Positions 10,643 through 22,094 of a stretch of DNA of 64,000 nucleotides are shown piece after piece. The notes beneath the pieces are model-generated. The model was not told the origin of the DNA. It searched no databases and saw nothing but the letters and a program-made list of their open reading frames with translations. Position 1 is the stretch's first letter, and every line of letters starts with the position of its first letter. Source of the stretch: Zanthoxylum bungeanum (lineage: Eukaryota > Streptophyta > Magnoliopsida > Sapindales > Rutaceae); the NCBI GenBank assembly GCA_019454045.1, contig SKCR01038873.1, forward strand, positions 186,001-250,000. Direction: 5' to 3'. The translations under genes were made by a program, and so were the position numbers.

Positions 10643-11928
10643 CTATGAATGAAGCTGAGTGGTGAGAGTTTGGAGGACAAGGGTTTCGGGTAGGCCAGAG
10701 TTGATCATGTAGTTGGGTAGGGGATTTCTGTATACGTTGGGTTGTTCTCTTTCTGGGCAGGTATTGTGAGCATCAATGAGGTTTTGGATTTCATGCCTAA
10801 GGCGGGTGCAGCTGTCAGTTTCGTGGCCTCTCCTCTGATGGAAGTGACAATACAAGCTTAGGTTAAGGTTGGGTGGTATAGGATCTGGAAGTGGTTTAGG
10901 CTCTAAGGGTTTTAGGAGTCCTTGTCCCTTCAACTTCTCAAGTACCTTAGATAACGGCCTCCCCAGGTTAGAGAAATGCCGGTTCTTGACGGTAGCTAGG
11001 CGACCTCGCAGCGAGTAGTAGAGGGCTTGGTCTCAGCAGGCCCCCCAAAATTTCTTCTATTCTGGCCATAAAACTTTCTGTTTTCAGCCTCTTCTTCCTC
11101 AATATCAATGACAGTTTCCCTCAACTGTCGGAAATCCGCAATCATTGAAGTCATCTTCCTCAACTTGCCATAGATCGAGGGCTTAGTGCCCTTGATGATC
11201 ATTTTAATCTGGTCCTTCTCAGAGGGCCGAGTCTGCATTTTCAGAAGCTGGCTTCTCCAGCGGTCTACATACTCCTTGAAGCTTTCTTCCAGCTTCTGCT
11301 TAGTGTTCTCCAAATCACGAGATGAGTGACAAGTCAATCTCTAAGTCTGTAACATACTGCTTCAGAAAAGCATCAGCTAGTTCCTTCCAATCTTCCTTAA
11401 CCTTCTTCTTAAGGCTAATATACCAAACCACATGTGCCCCCTCGAGTGACATCCCGAACATCTTTTGGACTTGGCGTTGTGATAGGCCCATTGAACTCAT
11501 GACTGAGACATATTGCTGCAGATGGACCATCGGGTCTCCATTCCCATTAAACTTGGCCATGTCAGGCATTTTAAACTGAGCTGGCAGCTGTTCTCCGAAG
11601 GTCATTGCCTCATAGTCTAACAATCTTCATGTTTACCCCTCATTTTGCGGGTAACTGTTTCAACCTGATCCGAAGCTTCTGAAATTCTTCCCGAGACCCA
11701 ATCACCTTGCCTGTTGCATACTCTACCATGTCATCATCAAAAGTGGGGACATCATCCCCAACCCGTTCGAGGGCTCATCACGCCTCACATTCTCAGAATT
11801 TCCCCCAGCACGGGGTACAGCCATATTTGTCATCATGGAGTAGTCAAGGCTTGCAACTGTTCAGTAATCTTGGCGAAACCATTTTCCAACTGATCTATCC
11901 GGGATACCTCAGTATCTGATTCACTCAT
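10643..11928 (-). pseudogene. gag of inner large-LTR element (broken into three frames)
   Basis: The start corresponds to the ATG at 11928 (MSESDTEV...). The Retrotrans_gag region is split between frames at 11623-11315 (LPAQFKMPDMAKFNGNGDP, WYISLKKKVKEDW) and 11337-10996 (FKEYVDRWRSQLLKM). The zinc-finger-like C-terminus lies in a third frame, 10933-10643 (YCHFHQRRGHETDSC). Single-base frameshifts near 11620, 11330 and 10980 disrupt it. Downstream there is no protease or polymerase. This copy is useful because its C-terminal frame is intact where the outer copy is shifted, and the reverse holds for the N-terminal part. Confidence 0.8.
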
Positions 11929-12074
11929 GTCTGTTCTCAGTATTTGGTGAGTCTTCCCTTTTCCCTAACCCAACGGAAGTCTATGATGGCTTTTAGAACA
12001 CAAGGGTTAGCATGATGTATGTATGCATGGGGTGCATGAGATGCATGTAACATATATAATATACTAAATCAATT

Positions 12075-12540
12075 AAAATTTTCACAACAAACGGCCCGTT
12101 ACCATTTTAGAATTTTTCGGGCTAATTGTCACAGGAGTGAACCCATCCCAGTTTAAATGGCCCAACGAGTTCACATCTTATGACAGGAGCCCAACTAAAG
12201 CCAAATGGTAATGTTCCGAACACAAGTACAAAGTGGCCCATCAACACTTAGACGCCTTTGGCCCAATAGTCATGAGATACGTTCTTGTCCCAGTTTAAAT
12301 GGCCCAACAAGCCCATATCCCATGGCAAATGGTCCAAACGGATCCAAACGACGATGTTCCCAAACACAAGCATAGAAGAAAGATAATGCAAACGTAATAA
12401 TTTCTACAGTATGGCCCATCAACATTTCAGAAGCTTTGGGCCTAATAGTCATAAGGTACGAACTTGCCCCAGTTTAAATGGCCCCAACAATCCCGCATTT
12501 CTGACAATAGTCCAACTGCATCCAAATGAGGATGGTCCAC
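12075..12540 (-). repeat. Degenerate 5' leader repeat of inner element
   Basis: Reverse-strand counterpart of 1728-2190. CCCAGTTTAAATGGCCCAAC recurs at about 12148, 12288 and 12468 with similar flanks. Non-coding. Confidence 0.6.
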
Positions 12541-13064
12541 AAGCACATACTCAAGGAACTAATTGCTACTTTAGCCAACACCCGGTCTATGGGTGGGTTA
12601 GTAAGAGTATAGACAAAGGCTCTCACCGGCGAAGGATGGCCCACAACTAGGTCTCCCCACTCAAGGGTTCGAGCAACCAAGTGAGCGCACCCCTTTTTAT
12701 ACACTAAGGTACGTCCAATGAGCTATGGTGTGTGACGGACTGTCAAATGGATTTCCCGTTGTAGATCCCCCAGAGGAAGGTGGAGCGAGGCTCACTTAAA
12801 TACCCAAGCCTCTTAGGCTCTTATCGCTTGTTGTCAGGAATAAACAACGAGTCCTCCAAATTAGTCCATCACAATAGGCTACAAGTAGATGGCTATCTAG
12901 GTGCCTTCACAGTTTTTCCTTCTAGAAAGGTAGTGAATGAAGGAAGACACAAAACCAATACCTAGCCTTAAAATGCCTTGATTAAACCCTCACTTTATCC
13001 ACTATAGACACGGTCAATTAAAACATAAATCCAAACATCACAAGAAAATTTCGGGGCCGATTCT

Positions 13065-13088
13065 CTATCCCCAGTAGAGTCGCCAGAC
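13065..13088 (-). other. Primer-binding-site-type sequence of inner element
   Basis: On the - strand this reads GTCTGGCGACTCTACTGGGG directly inside the 5' LTR, the same as at 1180-1203. Confidence 0.7.
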
Positions 13089-15924
13089 TGTGGGAACACA
13101 GAAATCTGGATGATGCATGCTGTTCCTAGGCTCGCGGCCTAGTTGGGAGTACGGAGTAGCCACGAGGGACTAAACCGGAGAGTAATGGAGTCGCCACCCG
13201 GTGTGAACCGGGGAAAATGAGATTTAAGGCCGCACTCACCCCTCGCAAGGGAAGACCTCAAACCGTTGGGTTCGGAATGGTCCCTTACTTATGCCATTTG
13301 TAATGAAAGGATTTACATAATAATTTAATCAAGCTTAAGTAACACTTATTTCTAAGAATATCATGCTTCTATATTCATGGGTACACAAAAAACACTCATA
13401 CATACATTTCGCATATATCTCATATCTAATAAAACATGTCTAACAAAATACCTCAAAGTAACAATGAACATACAACTTCATTCAGCATATCATATTCATG
13501 AAAACACAAGCATACGTATATCCGCACAAGCATACATGTGAGCACTCTTCCAAGTGATACGTGGAATTGTATTACAAGTACAGACCGCATTACCGTCCAT
13601 TCGGAATCGGCTACGGAATTTATGTATGGTTTCCATCCGATATATCACAAGAAATAATACTCCAAAGTCATCATGGCATAGGCATATGAATCATAATACG
13701 TTAAATCAAGACCAAGGCAAACGACGCAACCAATGGAATAAACATGCTTGAGTACTATCTCATGAACCTATTAACCAAATAACATGCTAACAGCCTAATC
13801 ATGCTTGAATACAATCCCGAGAACACATAGAATGGATAAATGCAGGGATACAAATAATATGGTTGGCTATATAACACAAGAAAGATCAACCAAGAGGCAA
13901 TTATGCATGAATATGATAAGACAGACTCAGTTCAGTGTGTTCATGTTCGTGTAGCGTTCGTAAATGCGTTCGAACAGAAATGAAACAGAATGCTCACGTT
14001 CGAGTAGCGTTTGATAACGCGTTCGAACGGAAATGAAACAGAATGCTCGCGTTCGTATGGCGTTTGATAACGTGTTCGAACGGAAATGAAACAGAATGCT
14101 CACGTTCGTATGGCGTTCGTGAACGCGTTCGAACGGAAATGAGACCTGATGCATGATAAGGCAAAAATGCTTGCGCGTTCGAGTTGCGTTCGTAAACGCG
14201 TTCGAACGGGAACAGACCTGATGCATGAAATGGGACACAATACATAAACAACAAAATAAAGGGGCGCGGCGAAGTACTGCCGTAAAGGTGGCCTTTGGGG
14301 CTCTTGATCTCTCAAAGAGAGGACCTTAGACCAACATACTAAGCCAATGCGCTCGACTGAATCATGCATACAAAGAATTAAAAGTAATGATATTAAAATA
14401 GTGTGCCCGAATTGAACGTATCTTGTATCTAACCGGGCACACATCAACGGCGCGGCAAAGCATCGTGGTAAAAGGCTTTAGCCCCTCCCCATAGGGGATC
14501 TCACATCGCACTTACTAAACCCATGCGCTCGGTTGAATCATGCATATGAAAATAAAGACAATCATATCAAACTAGGTATGCTCGATTGAACGTATCTCGC
14601 ATTCAACGAACACACATCAATCGGTGCGGCAAAGCGTCGTGGTGAAGGATTTTAACCCCTCCAATTAGGGAACCTTTCATCGCACTTACTAAGCTCATGC
14701 ACTCGATCATATCATACGAGAATAAGCAACATACAAAATTTAAATGACAAGAATAAATAAACCAAAGCAACACACCACAAGAGAAGGTGCTGTTTACTCA
14801 AGTGATACGTGAGTTGTGTCCCATGTACAGACCGCACTACCGTCCATTCGGATTCGGCTACGGAATTTACGTCTGGGTTTCCATCCTATATACCACAAGA
14901 CACACTCTTACATTCATCCAATACCCACACACACATCATACACACAACAATGCCACAAGTATTGAAAATATAATCAAAGTAAATGACCAGAAATTAAATA
15001 AGAATAAGTGTGAAAGATACCCTCAGGTCTAACATTTTAAATCACCTCTCGGATGTACGGTACACGATCGTCGGAAGGGTGGATGCTCCGCAACTCTCCC
15101 GGTTCACTGGTTCACTGTTCTCGTTCGTTGTCTTACTGTCTTGAGTCCGTTTTGCTACTGTTTCCTTGTGGTTTCGCTGCCGTCTCCTCTTTATCTTTTG
15201 CTTCTCTTTTTGGGTGTGTTCTTCCTCTAATTTTTATTGTGTGTTGTGTATGAGCTAGGGACTAGGGACTAGGGTTGAGAAGGTTGGTGAAGGGTTCTTT
15301 TTATAGGCAAAGGGTTGGTCTTGACAAGGAAAGGGATTTGGCTAATTAAAGAGGGATTTGATTTGGTTTGGTTAAGGGAAGTCAAAGATTGAGGGGGGGA
15401 CAAATCTTGGCTAGATAGGGAAGGTTGAATATTTGATTGGCTTGGTTTAGGAATACAATATTTTAAGTTAGGAATAATATATTGGTTGATTGATTTTAAC
15501 TTGGTATGATTATATTTGATTTAGTATGTGATTTGTTTAATTTAGGCATGATTTTAGTTTAAGTTGGTAATTGTTTATTTTATGTTTGGTATATGTTTTA
15601 TTTAATTATTTATTAATTTAATTATTATCTTATTTAGTTAATGTTTTAATTAATATTTATTTATTTAAATTTGGATGTGTTTTATGGGCTTTGGGGGGCT
15701 AATTGGGCTGGATGTGAGGCTAGCAGCAAAACGAGAATTACCGACACCGTTCGAACGGTTCCTCGAACGTAAACCGAACGCAGCACTAACGAAAACAGTG
15801 AACCTTGTTTATTCTGAATTTCCCCTTCCGATGTCCGTTTCCCGTGACCTCCGTGACTTAAAAGGTAGTGTCTCCAAAATGAGACTCATCATAGGGACTT
15901 ATGTGTAAAAATGCAGTGCCTACA
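13089..15924 (-). repeat. 5' LTR of inner element (right copy)
   Basis: A 2836-bp LTR, very similar by eye to 6607-9493 and differing by scattered single-base changes, small indels and a shorter U3 CGTTCGA block near 15750. It ends TGCCTACA at 15924 followed by the CATAC duplication. The close match of the two LTRs suggests a recent insertion; I could not compute identity. Confidence 0.9.
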
Positions 15925-17333
15925 CATACTTAGTTTGATATTATTGTCTTTATCTTTTTTATGCATGGTTCAATCAAGTGCATGGGCTTAGTAAGTGGAA
16001 TGAAAGATCCCTTATGGGGAGGGGTTAAAACCCTTTACCATGATGCTTTGCCGCGCCGGTTGATGTGTGTTCAGATTGGATGTAAGATGTGTTCAATCGG
16101 GCATACTTGGTTTTGATATGATTGGCTCTATTTTTGTATGTGTGATGTGAAGCGCATGGGCTTAGTATGTTGGTCTAAAGGTCCTCTCTTTGAGAGATCA
16201 AGAGCCCCAAAAGGCCACCTTTACGGCAGTACTTCGCCGCGCCCCTTTTATTTTGTTGTTTATGTATTGCGTCTCATTTCATTGCATCAGGTCTGTTCCC
16301 GTTCGAACGCGTTTACGAACGCAACTCGAACGCGCATACATTTTTCCTTATCATGCATCAGGTCTCATTTTCGTTCGAACGCGTTAACAAATGCCCAACG
16401 AACGTGAGCATTCTGTTTCATTTCCGTTCGAACGCGTTAACAAATGCCATACGAACGTGAGCATTCTGTTTCATTTACGTTCGAACGTGTTAACAACGCC
16501 ATACGAACGTGAGCATTCTGTTTCATTTCCGTTCGAACGCGTTTACGAACGCTACACGAACTCGACACACATGAACTGAGATATATTCATCACATGCTAT
16601 GTATAATTGTTTCTTAGGTGATTTTTTATGGAACCACACATAGTCATTCTTATCTTTGTGCACATAATAATGAAAAGCATGTTTATTCCATTAGTTGCGT
16701 CATTGCCTTAGTCTTGATTTAACGCATTACGATTCATATGCCTATGCCATGATGACTTTGGAGTATTATTTCTTGTGATATATCGGATGGAAACCCAGAC
16801 ATAAATTCCGTAGCCGATTCCGAATGGACGGTAGTGCGGTCTGTACTTGGGATACAATTCCACGTATCACTTGGAAAAGTGCTCACATGTATGCTTGTGC
16901 GGATATTATGTATGCTTGTGTTTTTCATGAATATGATATGCTGAATGAAGTTGTATGTTCATTGTTACTTTGAGGTATTTTCAGGCATGTGTTATTAGAT
17001 ATGAGATATATGTGAAATGTATGTATAAGTGTTATTTTGTACCCGTGAATATAGAAGAATGATATTCTTAGGAATAAGTGTTACTTAAGCCTGATTAAAT
17101 TATTATGTAAATCCTTTCATTACAAGTGACATAAGTAAGGGACCATTCCGAACCCAACGGTTTGAGGTCTTCCCTTGCGAGGGGTGAGTGCGGCCTTAAA
17201 TCTCATTTTCCCGGTTCACACCGGGTGGCGACTCCATTATTCTCTGGTTTAGTCCCCCGTGGCTACTCCGTACTCCCGACCGGGCCGCGAGCCCGGGACA
17301 GCATGCGTCGCCCCAGATTCCTGTGTTCCCACA
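15925..17333 (+). repeat. 3' LTR of outer element, second part
   Basis: Resumes with the duplicated CATAC and continues the interrupted LTR. It holds further ~180-bp units (GCATGGGCTTAGT, CGCGCCGGTTGATGTGTG), the TTCGAACG array (16299-16560), and the CACACCGGGTGGCGACTCCA block at 17216. The terminus TTCCCACA is at 17333. The stretch at 16680-16920 matches the inner element's LTRs and not the outer 5' LTR. Copia coding sequence starts at the next base. Confidence 0.88.
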
Positions 17334-19041
17334 GAAGGTCAAGGCAAGGTGATTCTGAAGATGACCTCTAGGAAAGAGTTGACCTTGAACAATGTTCTGT
17401 ATGTACCAGAAATACGGAAGAATCTTGTGTCTAGATCACTTCTGAACAATCATGAACAATCATGGATTCCGGATGGTGTTCGAGTCTGATAAAGTAGTTT
17501 TGACTAAAAATGGGATGTATGTGGGAAAAAAGTATGTAACTGATGGGCTCTTTAAGCTCAATATAATGGTTGTTAAACCTAAGAATATAAATAAAGCTAG
17601 TTCTTCTGCTTATATGTTGAGTACTCTAATTTATGGCATGCTAGATTATGACATGTTAATTTTAATTCATTGCGGAAATTAATTAACATGAATCACATTC
17701 CCAATTTTAAAATTGATAATAAACATAAGTGTGATACTTGTGTTGAGGCAAAACTAACTAGATCATCATTTCATAGTATTGAAAGAAACTCTGAACCACT
17801 TGATCTAATTCATACTGATGTATGTGATTTTAATTCAATACAATCGAGAGGCGGTAATAAATATTTTATTACCTTTATTGATGATTGCACAAGATTTTGC
17901 TATGTGTATTGATGAAAAGCACGGACGAAGCTATAGAGAAATTTGTTCTCTATAAGAATGAAGTTGAGAACCAACTGAATAAAAGAATTAAGGAGTTAAG
18001 AAGTGATCGTGGTGGTGAGTATGTTTTTTCCTTTTGAATCATTTTGGAACAAAATAGAATCATACATCAAACCACAGCTCCTTATTCACCTCAATCCAAT
18101 GGGATTGCAGAACGAAGAAAAGTACCTTGAAAGAGATGATGAACGATATGTTAATCAGCTCTGGCTTACCTCAGAATATGTGGGGAGAAGCTGTTTTATC
18201 AGCTAATTACCTTTTAAATAAGGTACCACGGAAAGAAGCAGGGAAAACTCCTTATGAAATGTGGAAAATAAGAGTATTTTCCTATAAATTTCTACGAGTG
18301 TGGGGTGTCTTGCGAAAGTAATCATCATCCACCTAAGAATGTGAAGATAAGACCAAAAACTGTTGATTGTATTTTCATAGGATATTCACATAACAGTAAT
18401 GCTTATCGATTTCTTATGCATGAGTCTAATATACCAGATATTCACAAAAATACGATAATGGAGTCGAGGAATGCATCCTTTTTCGAATATGCTTTTCCTT
18501 GTAAAACTAATTCGAATTAAAATGTGCACAAACGGGCACATGAGGCTATCATTGAAGATAGTCAGGACCGAGAACATATAAATGTTCCAGAGGATCAACA
18601 AGATGTTGAACTTGAACCAAGACGTAGCAAAAGAGCTAGAACAGAAAAATCATTTGGTCCAGATTTTCTGACATTTTTGCTAGAAATGATCCTCAAAGTT
18701 ATAACGAAGCAGTAAGGTCAGTTGATGGTGCTTTGTGGAAAGATGCCATCAATAGTGAAATTGAATCCATTTTACAAAATCACACCTAGGAGTTAGTGGA
18801 TCTTCCTCCATGATGTAAACCTTTAGGGTCCAAGTGGATTTTCAAAAGGAAAATGAAGGCAGATGGATCAATTGACAAGTACAAAGCAAGACTTGTAATT
18901 AAAGGTTACAGACAACGTGAAGGTCTTGATTACTTTGACACTTACTCTCCTGTAACGATGATAAATTCCATAAGGATGATAGTAGCGATTGCAGATTTGA
19001 TCAATCTTGAGGTACATCAGATGGATGTCAAAACAACCTTT

Positions 19042-19074
<33 letters not shown>

Positions 19075-20036
19075 GAACAACCTGAAGGCTTTATAGCTCC
19101 AGGATAAGAAAAGAAAGTCTGTAAGTTAGTTAAATCCTTGTATGGATTGAAACAAGCTCTGAAACAGTGGCATAAAAAGTTTGACGATACCATGATGGCA
19201 AATGGTTTCAAAATCAATTAATGTGATAAATGTATCTATGTCAGTGAGACATAAGTTGGCTATCTCATTTTATGTCTCTACGGTGATGACATATTGATTG
19301 TCGGGAGTGATGTTAAAATGGTAAAATCTACCAAGAATATGCTGAAATCCAAGTTTGACATGAAAGACATGGGTCTAACAGATGTCATTCTGGGAATAAA
19401 GATCTCGAGAAGTCCAGATGGATTTATTCTTGATCAGTCGCACTATGTGGATAAAATTCTTGGTAAATTCAACAATGATGATTCTGCTGTGGCTAGAACT
19501 CCTTTAGATGTGAGTCTACATCTATCAAATAATATGGGAGATGGTATATCTCAAGTAGAATACTCTAGAGTGATTGGGAGTCTGATGTATTTATCAAGTT
19601 GTACAAGGCCTAATATAGCCTGTACAGTAAACAAGCTCAGCAGATTTACGATTAATCCATGGGTTGATCACTGGAAAGCAATAGTGAGAATACTCAGGTA
19701 CCTACATTTTACTCGTAATTATGGGTTGCACTATCATAGATATCCAGCCGTAATCGAATGATACAGTGATGCAAACTGGATATCTGATATGAAAGACTCA
19801 AAGTCTATCAGTGGCTATGTGTTTACACTAGCAGGTGCAGCTATATCATGTAAATCCTCCAAACAGACTGTGATAGCCAGATCTACAATGGAATCAGAAT
19901 TCATTGCATTAGATAAGTGTGCTGAAGAAGCAGAGTGGCTAAGAAATTTCCTATAGGATATTCCACGTTGGCCTAAGCCAGTGCCAGCAATTTGCATTCA
20001 TTGCGATAGTCAATCTGTAATTGGAAGGGCACATAA

Positions 20037-20078
<42 letters not shown>

Positions 20079-20229
20079 CAATACCGTTAGAAAATTACTC
20101 TCTACTGGAGTTATTTCGATTGATTATGTAAAGTCAAAGGATAACATTGCGGATCCACTAACCAAAGGGTTAAACAGAGAGTTAGTTGTGAAATCATCGA
20201 GGGGAATGAGACTAAAGCCCATTAGATAA
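17334..20229 (+). pseudogene. Copia-1 pol remnant (integrase, reverse transcriptase, RNase H)
   Basis: In order I can read the end of the protease-to-GAG_pre-integrase linker ([18 protein letters not shown]), the integrase core (HTDVCDF, NKYFITFIDDCTRFCYVY, ELRSDRGGEY, and a SPQSNGIAERRK-type segment near 18090), the RVT_2 reverse transcriptase (YKARLVIKGYRQREGLDYFD, HQMDVKTTFLNGDLDEEIYM, SLYGLKQ), and RNase H ([31 protein letters not shown]). The catalytic box is YGDD at about 19278 instead of the usual YVDD. At least a dozen stops and frameshifts interrupt it, for example TAA after FIAPG at 19106 and stops at 19218 and 19252. It cannot encode a polyprotein. Confidence 0.85.
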
Positions 20230-20838
20230 ATGTTGATTACGAAGGAAAACCCAACCTTGTTGACTGGAGATCCCAAGATCTAGGTTCAATGGGACAACCT
20301 ACTCGTAAAAGACATAATTGGTTCACTGTGGGGGTTACCATCTAGTCCATTCCTATGGTGAAATGAAACAGTGATGCTCATATGGATAGAGGTTAAGAAA
20401 AGGCTTTTAATGATTATTATGCGTCGGAAATCCGAGTAGATTATTACGAGATACTCTTAAATAAGAAATCACCTATGTGAGAGAGAAGTGGAGCCGCTTC
20501 AAATGGAATTGTATTGGGCTCAATTCTTAGAAACTCTTGCAGAACCAGGTAAATGTTCATGGCCAAAATGAAAATAATAATGAGAACTCTGATGTGTTAG
20601 GTAAAACATCTGTGTGATATATGTTTTTCATTTACATGAACGGCAGTACAGTTCAATGACATTGTGTCCACTGTCAGCCAGTAAATGAGATATATTTTCA
20701 CAAGGGAAGGTTCAAAGGCTGAGGCCTACCTATCATATGCAGGTGTTGAACCGTTAAACTCTTCAAGGTCAAAATAAAATATTTCTATAAAATAATTTTA
20801 TTTAACGGTTTTTCGCAAATTTCATTCATGTGGGGGAT
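20230..20838 (+). other. Copia-1 3' untranslated internal region and polypurine tract
   Basis: Non-coding sequence after RNase H, ending in TGGGGGAT just before the 3' LTR. Copia-2 carries the same region on the - strand (58610-59216). Confidence 0.7.
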
Positions 20839-22094
20839 TGTTGGAAAATGCTCACAAGTAAGCACTTTGTGGTACATTTTAAGCATGGTCAACTTCGTGT
20901 TAGTGGTTGTTTTTGAGTGATTCAGATACTCATCCGTGAGTAGTTCGGAATGATATATTCATATGCTTAAAATGGTGCTTGGGTGAATGAGAAATTGTTG
21001 CTCAAAGTTCACCCATTGGTGTTGGAAAATAAGGAGAAATGAGCTTGTCCCACATGGGAAAACTAATAAAGAGAAATTGTGCTTATATATAATTGCTCAT
21101 AAGTAGATGGGTAAGTGTTATAAGGATAGAGGCTCTCTCTACGTGCGCGCACATGAGGGGTGCATATCAAAATCTGATCAGGTCTGACTCGTGTGCACCC
21201 GCGCGTCCTGCGTACACGAATGCCGGACCAAATTGTGTTGGCCCGGCCCAGCCAATTTTCGCAAGTCTGTCTCTTTATTTTTCCAAGCCTTTTGAAGTTC
21301 CATAACAGTTAAATTAATTCTATAATTAACTTGGTGGTTACTGTAAATGAAAGGTCTCCCACTAATGTGATTTAATTGACATGTTTATTTCTTTTTAAAG
21401 GGGGCAGTATTTTCATTTTTGAGAGAGAGAGAATACACAAGACAAAAGAAACACACAGTTTTCATTTTAAGAAAAAGCGTTTTTCCTCGGATTTTCTTTG
21501 TTTTTGTTGGAATAGTTCGAACACTTTGTGGTTCGTTGAAAACAAGTTTGGTGGTGCACATACTTGTTTGTTTCTGTTGCATCCTGGGAAACAAACATCT
21601 CATGTTCTACTGCATCTTCGGTAGGGGGCGAATTTATTTTAAAGAGATTGTTGCCACATCAACAAGCCTCGAAATATTGAAGATTGGGTCTGATCTTCTT
21701 TACTGATTCGTTTCCAATTTGGTTATTGGATCTTTAGGGGTTGATTTCAGGGTCCGGTCGTGAGGGTCTGCTCATCAGGGTTCGCTCGCCAGGGTCTGCT
21801 CGTGGGGTCTGCTCATCAGGGCCTGACTCCGCTCGCCAAAGTCTGACTCCGCTCGTCAGGGTCTGCTCGTCATCAGGGTCCGCTCTGCTCATCTAGGTCT
21901 GAACCAACTCATCAGGGTCTGAAGCACTATCTCATGGGCTGAGCGACATAGGCTGATTCTGGATTTCCTTTTTGTGTTTTGTTTTTACTGATTGTTAAAA
22001 TCCTTGTAAGAACACAGTAACCGAATATCCTCAAATAACTGTAATATATTTTATATTCTCTTATATTTGCGAGTGTCTTGATTCTCTGTAAACA
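20839..22094 (+). repeat. Copia-1 3' LTR
   Basis: Begins TGTTGGAAAATGCTCACAAG. It contains TTATATATAA (21083-21092) as a TATA-like box and the block GTGCACCCGCGCG near 21193, shared with copia-2. It ends near GTGTCTTGATTCTCTGTAAACA by alignment to copia-2's LTR end. It is longer than copia-2's 982-bp LTR mainly because of the repeat-rich insert at 21733-21935. Confidence 0.72.
21733..21935. repeat. Irregular short tandem repeats (AGGGTCTGCTCGTC type) in copia-1 LTR
   Basis: Units of about 13-22 bp such as AGGGTCTGCTCATC, AGGGTTCGCTCGCC and AGGGTCTGCTCGTC repeat imperfectly about ten times. The LTR of copia-2 has no counterpart, so the array arose or expanded in this copy or sublineage. Confidence 0.7.

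Larger units (their letters stand above)
6607..15924 (-). mobile_element. Complete inner large-LTR gag-only retrotransposon, nested in outer 3' LTR
   Basis: A full-length 9.3-kb element in reverse orientation. It is bounded by TGTGGGAACA at 6607 and TGCCTACA at 15924, and flanked on both sides by CATAC (6602-6606 and 15925-15929), a 5-bp target-site duplication. With the insertion removed the outer LTR reads through as GGGCATACTTAG, in agreement with the other LTR copies. LTRs are 6607-9493 and 13089-15924. The internal region (9494-13088) holds a - strand primer-binding site, a broken gag, tandem arrays and a polypurine tract, but no pol. It is the same family as the host element, which is unusual enough to note. 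Confidence 0.92.
17334..22094 (+). mobile_element. Copia-1: 5'-interrupted Ty1/copia retrotransposon
   Basis: The 3' part of a copia element whose 5' part lies beyond the outer large-LTR element, left of the window. The first bases, GAAGGTCAAGGCAAGGTG, encode EGQGKV. That is exactly the phrase found uninterrupted in copia-2 (around 62090, - strand), so the large-LTR element entered between codons of this gene. Coding remnants run to about 20229. A polypurine tract TGGGGGAT (20831-20838) precedes a 3' LTR starting TGTTGGAAAATG at 20839. The right end (about 22094) is inferred from comparison with copia-2 and is approximate. Confidence 0.8.
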
